Assembly: GCF_932294415.1 (NCBI RefSeq)
Contig: NC_065545.1
Location: 19,224,857-19,288,856, forward strand
Origin: Quercus robur
Lineage: Eukaryota; Streptophyta; Magnoliopsida; Fagales; Fagaceae
Reading direction: 5' to 3'
Length of the DNA stretch: 64,000 nt
A program made the position numbers and the translations under genes. The notes beneath the pieces were generated by a model. It was not told the DNA's origin. It worked only from the letters and a program-made list of their open reading frames with translations, and ran no database searches. This document shows, piece by piece, positions 36,153-46,719 of this stretch (the first letter of the stretch is position 1; every line of letters begins with the position of its first letter).

Positions 36153-38033
36153 CTTATATAGTCTTATTTTAATTTTTAGTTTAATTGATATTTATATTTT
36201 GATGAATTTGAAATATAATTTAAGTATATTATGTAGATTGTAATAATTTATTGAAAATTTTAAAAAATAATTAATAAAAACCTAATTTTTTACAAAGAAT
36301 AAAATATTAATCCATTAGTTGGGTTGAGTTAGGTTGATTGACCGTTGCACACCTTTACATAAAGGTTACACATATTCATGTCCATCTCTAATTGGGCCTC
36401 TATAGCCCATCAAAACTAGTGATAAATTAGATAGGGTTATATTGGGTGCAAAGCCCACCTATAATGTATTCTTCAATGTTGGTGGCTTAGTGCAACAAAA
36501 AAAAAAATGTTAAAAAACATGTGGAATTCAATTCATTTTCTATTTCTAGTAAGGAATATTAAAAAAAAAAAAAAAAAAAAAACCTTCGACATGAAGAAAA
36601 TAGAAAAATAAATTGGCAAATTACATATACTTTATACTTTATACTCTTCCCATTACTTGTCAAAGTCTCCAAGATGGGATTGATAAAAGGAATAGCTGCC
36701 ATGATAGAAATTTTCACAAAGGTCTAGTTGAAATTGAGCTCTATGGGTCCCCATTTGGCCATTCCCCACTTCCAAAATTTATAAAAAGTAAAAATGCCAA
36801 CAACAAACGTAAATGGCAAACATCTATCTTAAATAAATAAATAAATAAAAACTAAGGACTAGAGGCCCTTATTTATTTATATATATATATATATAGAGAG
36901 AGAGAGTTTCAACTCATGACGTTCGCTCCTGATGATAAAAAACTTGACCAATTGAGTTAAATGAAACCTACCCAACAACAAAACATAAAGGTCATGGACC
37001 AATTGACTTTTTATATAGGCGGAGATTGAATTTTAGATTTTTGTACAATAAAAAAGTTGATTTTAGATGAATAGAAACTTTGTGATGTGTGATAGATAAT
37101 TAAAGACATTACCATTGATAAGATTTAGAGAGGTTAGACTGTTTGAGTACTGAGAAATAATTAACGGGCAAGATTATCTATTTGGTCCATTCATACTCAT
37201 AGTAGCTGATACTTGGTTGGTACCTTTATAAAGTGAGGCTTAAACTAAACCTCAATAAAGTAAGGCTTAACCTAACTTAGCCCATACATTCCTCCACCCC
37301 CACTATATCAATTATAGATGATATTGACCTCCTATCAATCAAATTTTCTTCATTAAAAAAAGGTAATTTTAGCTTACCCAAAAATATATATTTGTGTATT
37401 TGGATTAACTTTATTTTTCGCTCATAGCATATTTTATTATCTTATTTGATAAGATTGGATAAAACTACATTTGTACCTAGAAAGATAAAGCTTTAGAAAA
37501 CTGTATATAAGCAAATAAACTAAATAAACCAGAAGAAAATAAAGTTAATCAATCGCACTTAATTATTAATCTTTATTTTTTTGGTACATCATTATATGGT
37601 AAATAAACCCAAATGGTAGCTTGATGTAATAACTAATAACAAACATCTCTAGGGAGAGAGGTGCAATTGTAAATAACCTTAACAGAAGTTTCCCTAACTT
37701 CCTCCAAGTAAAACTGTACAGAGAATTCATTACAATATAAGTTAATTTAACATTCTCAGGTTTTGTTACCTAATCTCTTTTATGTACATAGGTTCAAACC
37801 CGTTGTCATTCTTTCCTTTTGTTCTTTAACATTTTCTTCTGAGTACATAGGTGAAAAGGCATAATCATTCCTTTCTTCTGGGACCAACATACTAAAATTC
37901 TTGATGGGGCAAGATCATTTAAGCTTCAATGTCCTAAATCTTTGTTTCATCATATACATGATGGTGGACAATGAGTTATAATCATATTTGGAATTATACA
38001 TGGAACCCATATATTGATGCTCATTAGTATCAT
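36153..38033. other. Intergenic, no gene recognised
   Basis: AT-rich, with an A-run near 36560, an AAAT repeat near 36835 and a TA/GA repeat at 36875-36907. A SINE fragment is listed separately. The last few hundred bases may be the 3' UTR of the kinase gene. Confidence 0.4.
36895..36975 (-). repeat. SINE fragment
   Basis: On the minus strand TTTAACTCAATTGGTCAAG resembles a degenerate A box. ATCATCAGGAGCGAACGTCA followed by GAGTTGAAACTCTC matches the 3' body of the SINE family near 26335 and 43140. The B-box region is missing, so the copy is internally deleted. Confidence 0.45.
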
Positions 38034-40419
38034 CTAAGTCTTAATTGGGTTGCACTCTTCTGCACCAATAAACTCTTCATGGAAAGCTCTCTGGAAGAAT
38101 GCTGTTCGACTGCTTTTCATGCATTTCAAGCAGCTAAGGTCGCCATTAAGAAGCTGTAGAACCTGCTACATTTTCAAGTGCAAACAGTGAAAATTGTTAC
38201 TATAGAGTTCTTTAATGTTAAACTAATTACTATTGATTATGGGGAAAAAAAACTAATTACTATCACAGATCAGTTTATACCTAGTAGAGAAGAGAGGAAA
38301 TAGAGTAAAAATGACATGTTTTGGTTATAAAATTGAAGTCCTGCCAGACTATCAGAAATGAAATACCTTGTTGCACTTCAGAATTAGACAATGATGAAGC
38401 AACAACTGGCATAAAAAATTAAAGTATTTCTCCTAGACCCTACATTATCTTTGGATATTTAATTATATACAAGTTCAATAAATACATAGTCAATCCTAAC
38501 TAATTTGTTGAGGATACATAGTTGATCCCAAAATTTTGGGACTAAGGTTTTGTTGTTATTGCAACAAGTTCAGTCTTTTAGCATTGGGGGAAAATCTCCA
38601 AAGCTTAACCATTGAGTCAGGCTCAACTTTGACCTGAAAGTCTCTTCTTAATTGTATTATCACTATACTCAAATATTATTAGCTGTGCTAGAACAGAACA
38701 TGCCTGACTCATAGAAGGCCGTCGAATTGATGACTGTTGTATGCATAAAGAGGAAACCAAGAGCACAAGATTCAACTGTCGAGAGTTGTAGTCATCAGAT
38801 AGAGCAGGATCAACAAGCTCCCTAATGTGATTCTTCTTCAGCAAGGGTTTTGCCTGATACATTTAACAAAAAGAAATTATCAGTAGCCATCTCTATGAGA
38901 TGTACACTTAACATACAAGTCTAAACCTGCACATGGGAATATAATTAAGAGATATACCCACAAAACAACGCTTTGCTGTGAGTAATCTAGTGCTCGGCGT
39001 CCTGTGACTAGTTCCAATAACAGCACACCAAAAGCAAAGACATCAGTTTTTTCATCTACTATCCCATGCAGTAAGAACTCAGGAGCAAGATACCTGCACT
39101 TCAACAATTAATGGCTTCAGTCTATAAACAATTCTTTGATTGATAGTCAGGAAAAAAAATAAAGTTAAGCTGGTTAACAACCCAAATGTGCCTTCAAATT
39201 TTGAAACAGTATGATGAGTCCACTCCTTTGGTAGCCATTTTGCAAGTCCAAAATCACATATCTGTTACAAAATAGGCATACTAATTGAAGTCCACACTAC
39301 TGAAAAATTACATATAAAGTGCATTGGGAAGTAATCAAAAAACACTTGACCTAAACTTCATGATTGAAGCATGAACTTCTTCACAAATGTCCAAGCATAG
39401 GTTGCTTATATTTGTATGTCTTAAGTCACTAAAATGGTACCTGAGGCTCATACTCCTCTGTAAGCAAAATGTTTGCAGCTTTAATGTCTCTGTGGATGAT
39501 TCTTTTTTGACAACCCTCATGAAGATATACTAAACCTTTAGCTGTCCCTAATGCAATCTTATACCTAATACCCCATCCCAGCTTTTTCTTTGAACCTATA
39601 TATAGGCATTTTCCAACAAGGAAAAGAATTAATAAAACAGGATACATTGAATTATAGTCTCTAAATTTTGAGATATAGTAACCCCAAAATGGAAACTGAC
39701 CATAAAGCAGAGAAGCTAAGCTCCCATGTGGAGATAGTTCAAGAACAAGGTGCATTCCTCCTTCAGTCCCATAGCCAATTAACTTGGCAGTATTTGGATG
39801 GTTCACATGGGCCATTATACCAAGCTCAGATAAGAAGTCCCCTATAATCTCGTCAGCTGTTCCCTTTGTTTGACGTTTGATTGCTACAAGTCTTCCATCT
39901 CGTAAACACCCCTTGTAAACTTCAGCATAACCACCCTTTCCAATCAGGTTTTCTACACCAAAGCAAAGCCGAAAATTCTATCATGGCATGTCATAATTAA
40001 ATTATAAGTAACAGATTACTAAATTTGAAATTAAATACTGAAGCATACTACAAACCATGACTGAAATAGTTGGTTGCAGTTTGTAGCTCATACAAGGTAA
40101 AATTCTTCCATGGTAATCCAGTATAGTTCAAATCAGTATCTGCACAAAAGCTTGGAAACATAGCTTTGGCCTCCCTCATACTACCACTAATTCTTCTTGA
40201 GAGCTTCATGACACTGAGAGGATGCATTGTGGCCAGTGATTTTTTGGATCTACTTCTTAATAATTGGACAAATCCATGCCAACGAGAAGTGGGCTTTGAG
40301 TGTTGTTGCACTTCATAGTCTACATTGTGTTCTTTTGAAGAACATGTTTCAGATTCTGAGCTCTTAAAATAGTCCTCAAGAACTCCAACAGGAGAAGAAT
40401 AATCTACCTTCTTTTTCAT
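38034..40419 (-). CDS. Receptor-like cytoplasmic kinase, RLCK class VI (RBK1/RBK2 type)
   Basis: A soluble Ser/Thr kinase with no signal peptide or membrane segment. RBK-type members bind Rop GTPases. Coding exons on the minus strand: 40056-40419, 39701-39952, 39441-39595, 39182-39261, 38958-39093, 38704-38853 and 38034-38162, phases consistent, 1266 bp, 421 aa. Kinase motifs: glycine loop GKGGYAEV, VAIK lysine, catalytic HRDIKAANILL, DFGLAKW, activation end GTFGYLAPEF and DVFAFGVLLLELVTGRRAL. All key residues are present. The C-terminal tail FFQRAFHEEF is typical of class VI. The sixth coding intron starts GCATGT after ATGAGTCAG, a GC-AG intron; if unspliced, translation would end about 26 codons later. 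The start is the ATG at 40417-40419, giving MKKKVDYSSPVGVLEDYF. A 5' UTR intron lies at 40437-41183. Confidence 0.88.
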
Positions 40420-40421
40420 AT

Positions 40422-41220
40422 TCAAAGAACAGAAACCTACCAAGAAAGGAAAATATTGCAGCATGTTAATGCTAGGAATGGTAATTGAGAATGAACAGTT
40501 TGAAATAGATGAGTGAGTGAAAAGATGGAAACTTTTACCTTATGTTGAATCAAAGGCAGCATAAATAGCATTTGATTTTCTTATGTTGTTTCAGTCAATT
40601 ACCCAAATGTTTTTGTTCTCTCTACAAATATGGTTCCCAGATAATGATTAGAAGCCAAAACATGAACAGAAAAAGTCATTACAATTAAATCTTTATTAAT
40701 AAGAGGAAAATTTAGATATATATATATAGATGAACAAAAGTGAACAACATATGAAACAAACACTAACGTAGATACAAAGGAATTGAACTGATGGGACAAT
40801 GCAGAAAAGAATGGTATCTTAGAAACAAAGTAGAATTACAAAACAAGTTGGATGAGAAAACTAGACATTGAAACAAAAAATTATAGCCAAAAGATTCCAA
40901 ACCACAAAATTTTGATAAGCCATTGAAATACCATACCCGAAAAAAGAACATTTCAAACTTACAAATCAATGAAACAGGAAGAAGAAGCATAGCCCAATAT
41001 GAAAAAAAAACACATGGAAGAATTCCAGAACAGAGAATAAGCAACAAAAAGCAAACTTGATGCCATACAATCACATATGAACACAAATTGCAATAAACCC
41101 ACAAAATAAAAAGTGCATAAAGCCAAAATATAGTACTAAATTTAAAATTACTAGAACAAAAACAAACTTGGATTTGGACATACCATGAGGAGAAACTGAA
41201 GGCTGTCATATATTTTCCAT
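40422..41220 (-). promoter_or_regulatory. Two tiny uORFs in the spliced 5' UTR of the kinase gene
   Basis: In the leader exon (from about 41280 down to 41184) an ATG at 41218-41220 opens a four-codon ORF ending TGA at 41206. A second ATG is the last codon of that exon (41184-41186). After splicing to 40436 it gives five codons and a TGA ending at 40422, two bases before the main ATG. Such uORFs can lower or gate translation. Whether these do is inference and depends on the splice sites (CATG|GTATGT and TTGGTAG|GTTTCT) being correct. Confidence 0.5.
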
Positions 41221-41299
41221 GCAAACACACAGAGAGAACAAATAAGAGAATGAATAGAGAAAAGACAGATGAAAGAAGAAGAAGAAGATGTGGGCTTTG

Positions 41300-42950
41300 A
41301 TTTCAGGGTGTCCTCTAAGCTCTTCAACAAACACTGCCTTTTCTATGTTTCCTGGGCTACTGTTCACAATTAATATTTTTTTGGTGCAAGTTACTGTTAA
41401 CAATATATATATTTTTTTGAAAATAAAATATACAAAATTTTTTTTTTTTTTTTTTGAAAATAAAATATACAAAAAATTATAAATACAAAAAAACAGGTAC
41501 TAGATTATGTTATTGTATTCTACTATTCTTCAAGACAAGGTCCTAAAGATTCTTATTGATCTTATCAGGTAACTTCAATGGTCAGAGAGTCAGAGACGGC
41601 TCTATTTGGCTGCTTGGTTTGCTTTGGGAAATGTCATGTGGTGTTATATAGATCATGTGAATTAGACACTAGGCTTTATGGATCAAACTGTGTCATATTC
41701 AATGGACCATGCATAAATAATATGTGGAGGATGTACCAGTTCAAAGTCAGAGAGAGTTACATTTTTGAATTGTTCACTTCATTGATTCCTATAGTTATAG
41801 GAAAAAGTTGAATAGACAATTAAGTTGGACATGAATCCATACTAGTTAGGAGGAATGTATTAAGTATTAAATGGATGAGGATAATTTTTTTAAAAAGCTG
41901 TCATTAAAGCTTGAAAGGTAAAGTTTGATAATAATAGATTTTAAGGCTATTCTCAAAATTGTTTTCATTTTAATGACTTGTGGGGAACTCTCTTTTATGT
42001 AAAATAGAATATGTTTAGCTTGTAACTTTCTCTTGCCCAATTAAAAAAGAAATAAAATTAGTATGAGGGTATGAATTAATTCAACTCAATTAAGTTTTAA
42101 TTCCAATTAATCTTAAGATAAGACTCTATAGAGCTTCATCAACTAATTGAAATCAAATTCACTGAATCCATAAAAGATTTCTTCACATTAGTTGACTAAT
42201 TTTACATTAATTGTCGACTTACTAAAAAGTAAAAATCTCTCTTTTTTTTTTAAATCTTTTCTTTTCTTTTTTTTCCTTTTTTTTGGCTCAAGACTAACTG
42301 TGTAGAAAATTAAAATAAACATCAACACAAGTATAATTTTTAAAATTATGAATAAATGGTAATTAAAATTGAATTGACCTAATGTTTGTTTCTTTGGTCT
42401 TTATGCCTTGGATTAAGTAAAAATTGAGACAATATATGGGGTTTAATATTTCGATTTTTTTTTTTTTCAAAAAATTCGCAAATGATTATGAATGAATATG
42501 TATATTAGCTCCATGAGTCACATCTACTCAAATTATCATTATTACTATTTTAATCACTAAGTAGCAAGTATCATCATTACTATTATAATGTGAAATCAAG
42601 ACTTTATACCGATGCACGATTCCCCTTGGGTACGTTATGTTGCAGGTATGATATATTACTAGATTTTTTCAACCTTTTCCACAGACATACGACAAGCCAA
42701 TGGCTATTATTTATTTGGACTTTTAATCGATTGCGTTGTACTAACAATTCCTTAACAATTTAACATTCTTCATAGCAATTATAAATACTTGCTTCATAAT
42801 CATTCAAACGTAACTCACACATTCACTAAGTATAAAAACCAAAACCCCCTTGCAAGAAATTGAGATTATGCATATGATTAAGATTAATCAAAATATTGTG
42901 CCGACTATAGTGTACCATTGTACCAATTGAAAGATTTATTATATTGAGTG
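41300..42950. other. Upstream region of the kinase and intergenic DNA, no gene recognised
   Basis: It contains a local duplication of TGAAAATAAAATATACAAAA (41417 and 41455) separated by a T-run. No coding motif. The ORF at 41578-41811 shows no family signature. Confidence 0.4.
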
Positions 42951-42954
42951 TTTC

Positions 42955-43200
42955 AGTTAGTTTAATTGGTAAAATTTCGTCAAGAGTCTTGTATCTGAAT
43001 TGATGCCTCCCCATGCTTAGCTTAACTGGTAGAGCATATTGTAATAATTTCTATAAAAAAAATAGTAAAGTCTATGACAGTTGAATAAGAGATTTGAGAT
43101 TTAAATCTTATTTACACTAAAAACCGATTGGTGTCTTAATTTGATGATAAAAAAATACAATCATGTAGACATCATAGGTAGGTTGAAACTTTATTAAAAA
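42955..43200 (+). mobile_element. tRNA-derived SINE, possibly two overlapping heads
   Basis: Two A-box-like words occur: TTAGTTTAATTGGTAAAA (about 42958) and CTTAGCTTAACTGGTAGAGC (about 43017). A B-box-like GAGATTTAAATCTT follows near 43096. The body then reads ACCGATTGGTGTCTTAATTT and a degenerate TGATGATAAA...CATCATAGGTAGGTTGAAAC 3' end before an A-run. The body is shared with the copy in ATG18g. The double head suggests one SINE inserted in another or a partial duplication. Confidence 0.6.
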
Positions 43201-43214
43201 AAAAAAAAAAAATT

Positions 43215-43900
43215 TATTATACACTTCATTGCTTTTGTCCAACATGTAGTTTTTATACACTTTATTGTTTGCTTTTTTCACAAGCTTGCTGATAATTAAT
43301 TCAAAAAAAAAAAAAAAAAAAAAAAATCTTGTAGATAATTTGGGACTTGGGAGTATGGGATTTCGAGGAATCAATTAAGAGTGTAGTTAAATTATTAAAA
43401 AGACACTTTAATTCTGGCTTTGATTCAGATATAAGCAGTGTCAACATCGATTTGTTTTTGGTTGGTGGCTTATTTCCATCTTACATTAAAAGCAGATCCA
43501 TATTTGTTGAGATTGGTGTGTTATGTGTCAACCACCTTCATCTATTTTCCATTACTGTTGAAATATATCAAAAATATATTAGTATTATGTTTTCTATTGT
43601 CTTTGTTAGATCATTGGCTGTCGACTTGTACACCCATGTAAGCCCAGGCCCACTGGCTTTTATTTCTACAACACTTTACTGAGTGTATCTATGAGACTAT
43701 GAATTGGTTTCCCGTCTATAGTTTTACACAATAGTTATTTAACGCTAGATTTAGACAGTAGACGGTAAATTAATGCAATTATTTATTTATTTTTTCATTT
43801 TACACATAATTGAGTAAATTGATAGTTTGGGAACATAAAAAATAAATTGAAAATTCAGGATGAAAAAATGTAATTCCATCACCCTTTTTTTATTGAGAAA
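43215..43900. other. Intergenic, no gene recognised
   Basis: The ORF at 43347-43682 (+) is open for 111 codons but has no recognisable domain and is flanked by A-runs. I do not call it a gene. Confidence 0.35.
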
Positions 43901-43902
43901 TA

Positions 43903-44072
43903 CTATATTCACAACATTTTTACAACGCTTTTACAATAAATTTTAAGTGACAGATTATTATTAGTTGTTATAGGTGGAAAAAAATAATTTAAATTATGAA
44001 TTCAAATTAGAACTAATAACAACTTACCACATATAATTCGTTATAAAAGTATTATGAAAATGTTATGAACGT
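43903..44072. mobile_element. Foldback MITE (about 170 bp)
   Basis: ATTCACAACATTTTTACAAC at the left pairs with GAAAATGTTATGAACGTAGT at the right. Further in, TTTTACAATAAATT pairs with AATTCGTTATAAAA. This is an imperfect hairpin over the whole length, a common plant MITE layout. Confidence 0.55.
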
Positions 44073-44474
44073 AGTACTTTTTTTTTTTTTTTTGAATACT
44101 TGCTTTGAATGGGAGTCCATTGCCATTGGGAGTCAATTCTTAATTTAATTCCTCAATGCTCCTCTCATACTTGTAATCATATTTGACAAAAAGACCTTTA
44201 TGAGTTTAATAAAATAACTAACATAGTGGTTGTCATGAAGTGGAATTTCAAGATAATTCACCACTAAACAAGAAAGATTGAGAGAAAAGACCTTCTAACT
44301 TCTATGTTCTAAGGTCAAAATGAAAGCTTCATGAACCAAAGTCTCGGTTTCCATGAGTGAAAGTTTAGACCAAAAATCTTGCATTGACTTATAATCTTAA
44401 AGCTTTAAAAAAATGATATCAAGAAGACTCAGGAGTGAAAATGAGGGCTATAGTATGGTACTAAAGATTTCTTT

Positions 44475-44585
44475 ATTTTTTATTTTTTAATTCGATAGTC
44501 GAGAGATAAGGGGATTTGAACTTTAGATATCTTAGAAACACTTAAAACTGCCTACAAGTTGAGCTATAAGAGTCTTACTAATATT
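44475..44585 (-). repeat. SINE head with a well-kept B box
   Basis: On the minus strand TATAGCTCAACTTGTAGGCA (A box) is followed about 45 bp later by AAAGTTCAAATCCCC, whose GTTCAAATC fits the B-box consensus exactly. It then runs into AT-rich sequence. It is too degenerate elsewhere for a functional tRNA. Confidence 0.5.
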
Positions 44586-45651
44586 ACATCGATGATTGAG
44601 GACCTTAATGGTGACCATTACACATTGAGTTTAATATTTCAGGAGTAAAATCAAGACTTAAAAGGAGGGTGCAAATTAAAATAGAAATCATATTTATAAT
44701 GACATGTTACGTGATAAATCTACATAATATATATAAATCATATTTCTTTTAATGGATTTTGTTTTATTCTTTCATGAAATTTTGCTCTACAATTGGGTTG
44801 ATGAGTTTATGTATTCTTCACAAGTCCACTTTTAATTGATATGTTTTAGTGTTTTGTTATTGCGTTTCTTTAATTCTCCATCACATATCCCCTGTCTCCC
44901 TCTTACGACTTTGGCTAAGTGAAATTTGTTAATGGTTAAAATATCTATTTGCTAAGTCGTTCAGTTTTTGAATTTAAATGTCTAATCAATTCTGTTAATC
45001 CTTCCATGACTTATTCGTAATATAAACCAATCAACTTACCAATTATAGAGTTTGGTGACAGTTTAACTAGCAAGTGGCAATTGCAGTCAATATATAACTT
45101 CTTCTTTTTCCACAAAATCTTGTGAGCATTAAAAAAAAAAAAAAAAAAAAAAAAAACCTAGAATATCTGCACAAACACTAACTCTCACTTACGACTTCAA
45201 CTGAAACCCAGTAAAAGACTATAATTTTCATGTTTGGTGGTCTGACTGTGTTCAAAACTTCAAACACAATCATCATTTGATAGAATTTTTTTATTTATGG
45301 ATGGTATGTTAGGTCAAAGTGGGCATTGATTTTTGATGCCTGCTAAGATCACCTATTGGCTAGGTAAAGGGTCTGCACCTAACAGGTTGTGATAGAAAAA
45401 CATATTGATTTGAGCCATATAATCATGGGATTTGGGATATTCTACCAAACACAAAAGATACTTGTAATCAATATTACAAACTATATTACGCTAAAGTTGA
45501 TGGAAAATCAAATAGTCAATGTGTATGCTTGAGGGCCAAGACATGCAAATATGGCTCTCAATTAGCACAGACACACCGTGCCTGTTTAAGCATAGTTTAT
45601 TTTTTCAATTATTTAAAAAAAAATTATATCTAGAAAAAAGAAAAAGGTTTT
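44586..45651. other. Intergenic, no gene recognised
   Basis: AT-rich DNA with an A-run of about 27 near 45130. It ends at the GTTTT target site of the retrotransposon. Confidence 0.4.
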
Positions 45652-46295
45652 TGATGGTACCGAAAACAATACCACCAATGAGTCACACGTTCCTCGCACG
45701 ATCACTAACGGCACCTGCACAACGAAAAAGAATAACCTAGCGGGGAGTACCGGTGTGGTACCGGCCAAGTACCCTCCGAAGGTCAAATTAGAATTATTCT
45801 CACTGCTCTAGAGTGCTAGAGAGGGTAAATTACGCGTACCTTGGTTTGTGAGGGTGCTTGGGTTTTTATAGTAGAGAGGGCTGACCCTCTTTTCCTTGGA
45901 GTAGAAGTCTTTTCCTTATCGGAGTCTTCCTGGGCGTATTTTACGGGATCCTTTCCATATAGGAGTCCTTAGGTTCCATGAAACGTGGGGAGCAAGTTAT
46001 TTATTTGTACATGCAAATGTGTAGAATAGGCGTTTCATAGACTGACGCCGTCAGTCTATGAATCCCGTCAGTCTACACATATCCTATGACCTTCAGGACG
46101 TTCGTCTTTGTGTCCTTTTGCCTTAGGTCACCGTCAGCCTAGAAGGTATGCTGACGGCAATAACGTCTCGTCACCATTGCAAGGCATTCACCGTCTCCTT
46201 TGTTAAGTATGTGCCGTCACCTCTTTTTAGGTCTTCACCGTCGCTCTTGTCCGTTATGTACCGTCACGCTGGCCAGCATAATTTTATCCTCATCA
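45652..46295 (-). repeat. 3' LTR of the Tat element
   Basis: A 644-bp LTR at the left end on the plus strand, one base different from the other LTR. On the plus strand its last 270 bp carry about eight CGTCA/TGACG words. Confidence 0.95.
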
Positions 46296-46310
46296 TTTGC
46301 CCCCTACTCC
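46296..46310 (-). other. Polypurine tract
   Basis: On the minus strand GGAGTAGGGGGCAAA lies directly upstream of the 3' LTR, where plus-strand DNA synthesis of the element would be primed. The purine run is broken by one T and one C. Confidence 0.6.
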
Positions 46311-46477
46311 ATAACTCCGTCACCCTCTGTACTGACGGGCTATGGAGTTTGTTTTTCAAAAGAGGCAGAAACATCGTTTGCGTGGATCCGAGCATTTAAT
46401 GCCTTGGACAGGTGGCTCGTTCCCATTGGCCTCACTTCTGACGAGATGTCGCTTCGTCTTCCGCGCCATTTTTTCCA

Positions 46478-46485
46478 TATATAAA
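46478..46485 (+). promoter_or_regulatory. TATA box of the antisense gene
   Basis: TATATAAA lies on the plus strand in the context CCATATATAAACAGCG. A start site about 30 bp downstream would fall near 46510, ahead of a 5' UTR intron (donor CCG|GTAAGT at 46622, acceptor TAG or CAG at 46711-46719). TGACG words occur at about 46332 and 46439, close upstream of the box. Confidence 0.6.
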
Positions 46486-46719
46486 CAGCGTTTCCAGTCA
46501 CTTTTTTCACTATTTCATCCTTGCTGAACTTGTGGAGAGACAGACCGTCGATCACCTTCCGTCAGCTTTAACTTCCGTCAGCTTATCCGTTGCTGTAGCC
46601 GTCCAGAGGGCTTCCATACCGGTAAGTTTTCATCCTCTCTCCTTCTCTTTATTTTTGCCTCATTAGTGAGGCCGTCAGCCTAGGTACTTAGTTTGAACCC
46701 GTCACTTGTAGGTAGTCAG

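Noticed and set aside
43014-43110. Possible tRNA gene (A box CTTAGCTTAACTGGTAGAGC)
   Set aside because: No cloverleaf can be completed, and spacing and body match the SINE family.
43347-43682. 111-codon ORF on the plus strand
   Set aside because: Hydrophobic low-information peptide without similarity that I recognise, and no promoter or splice context.
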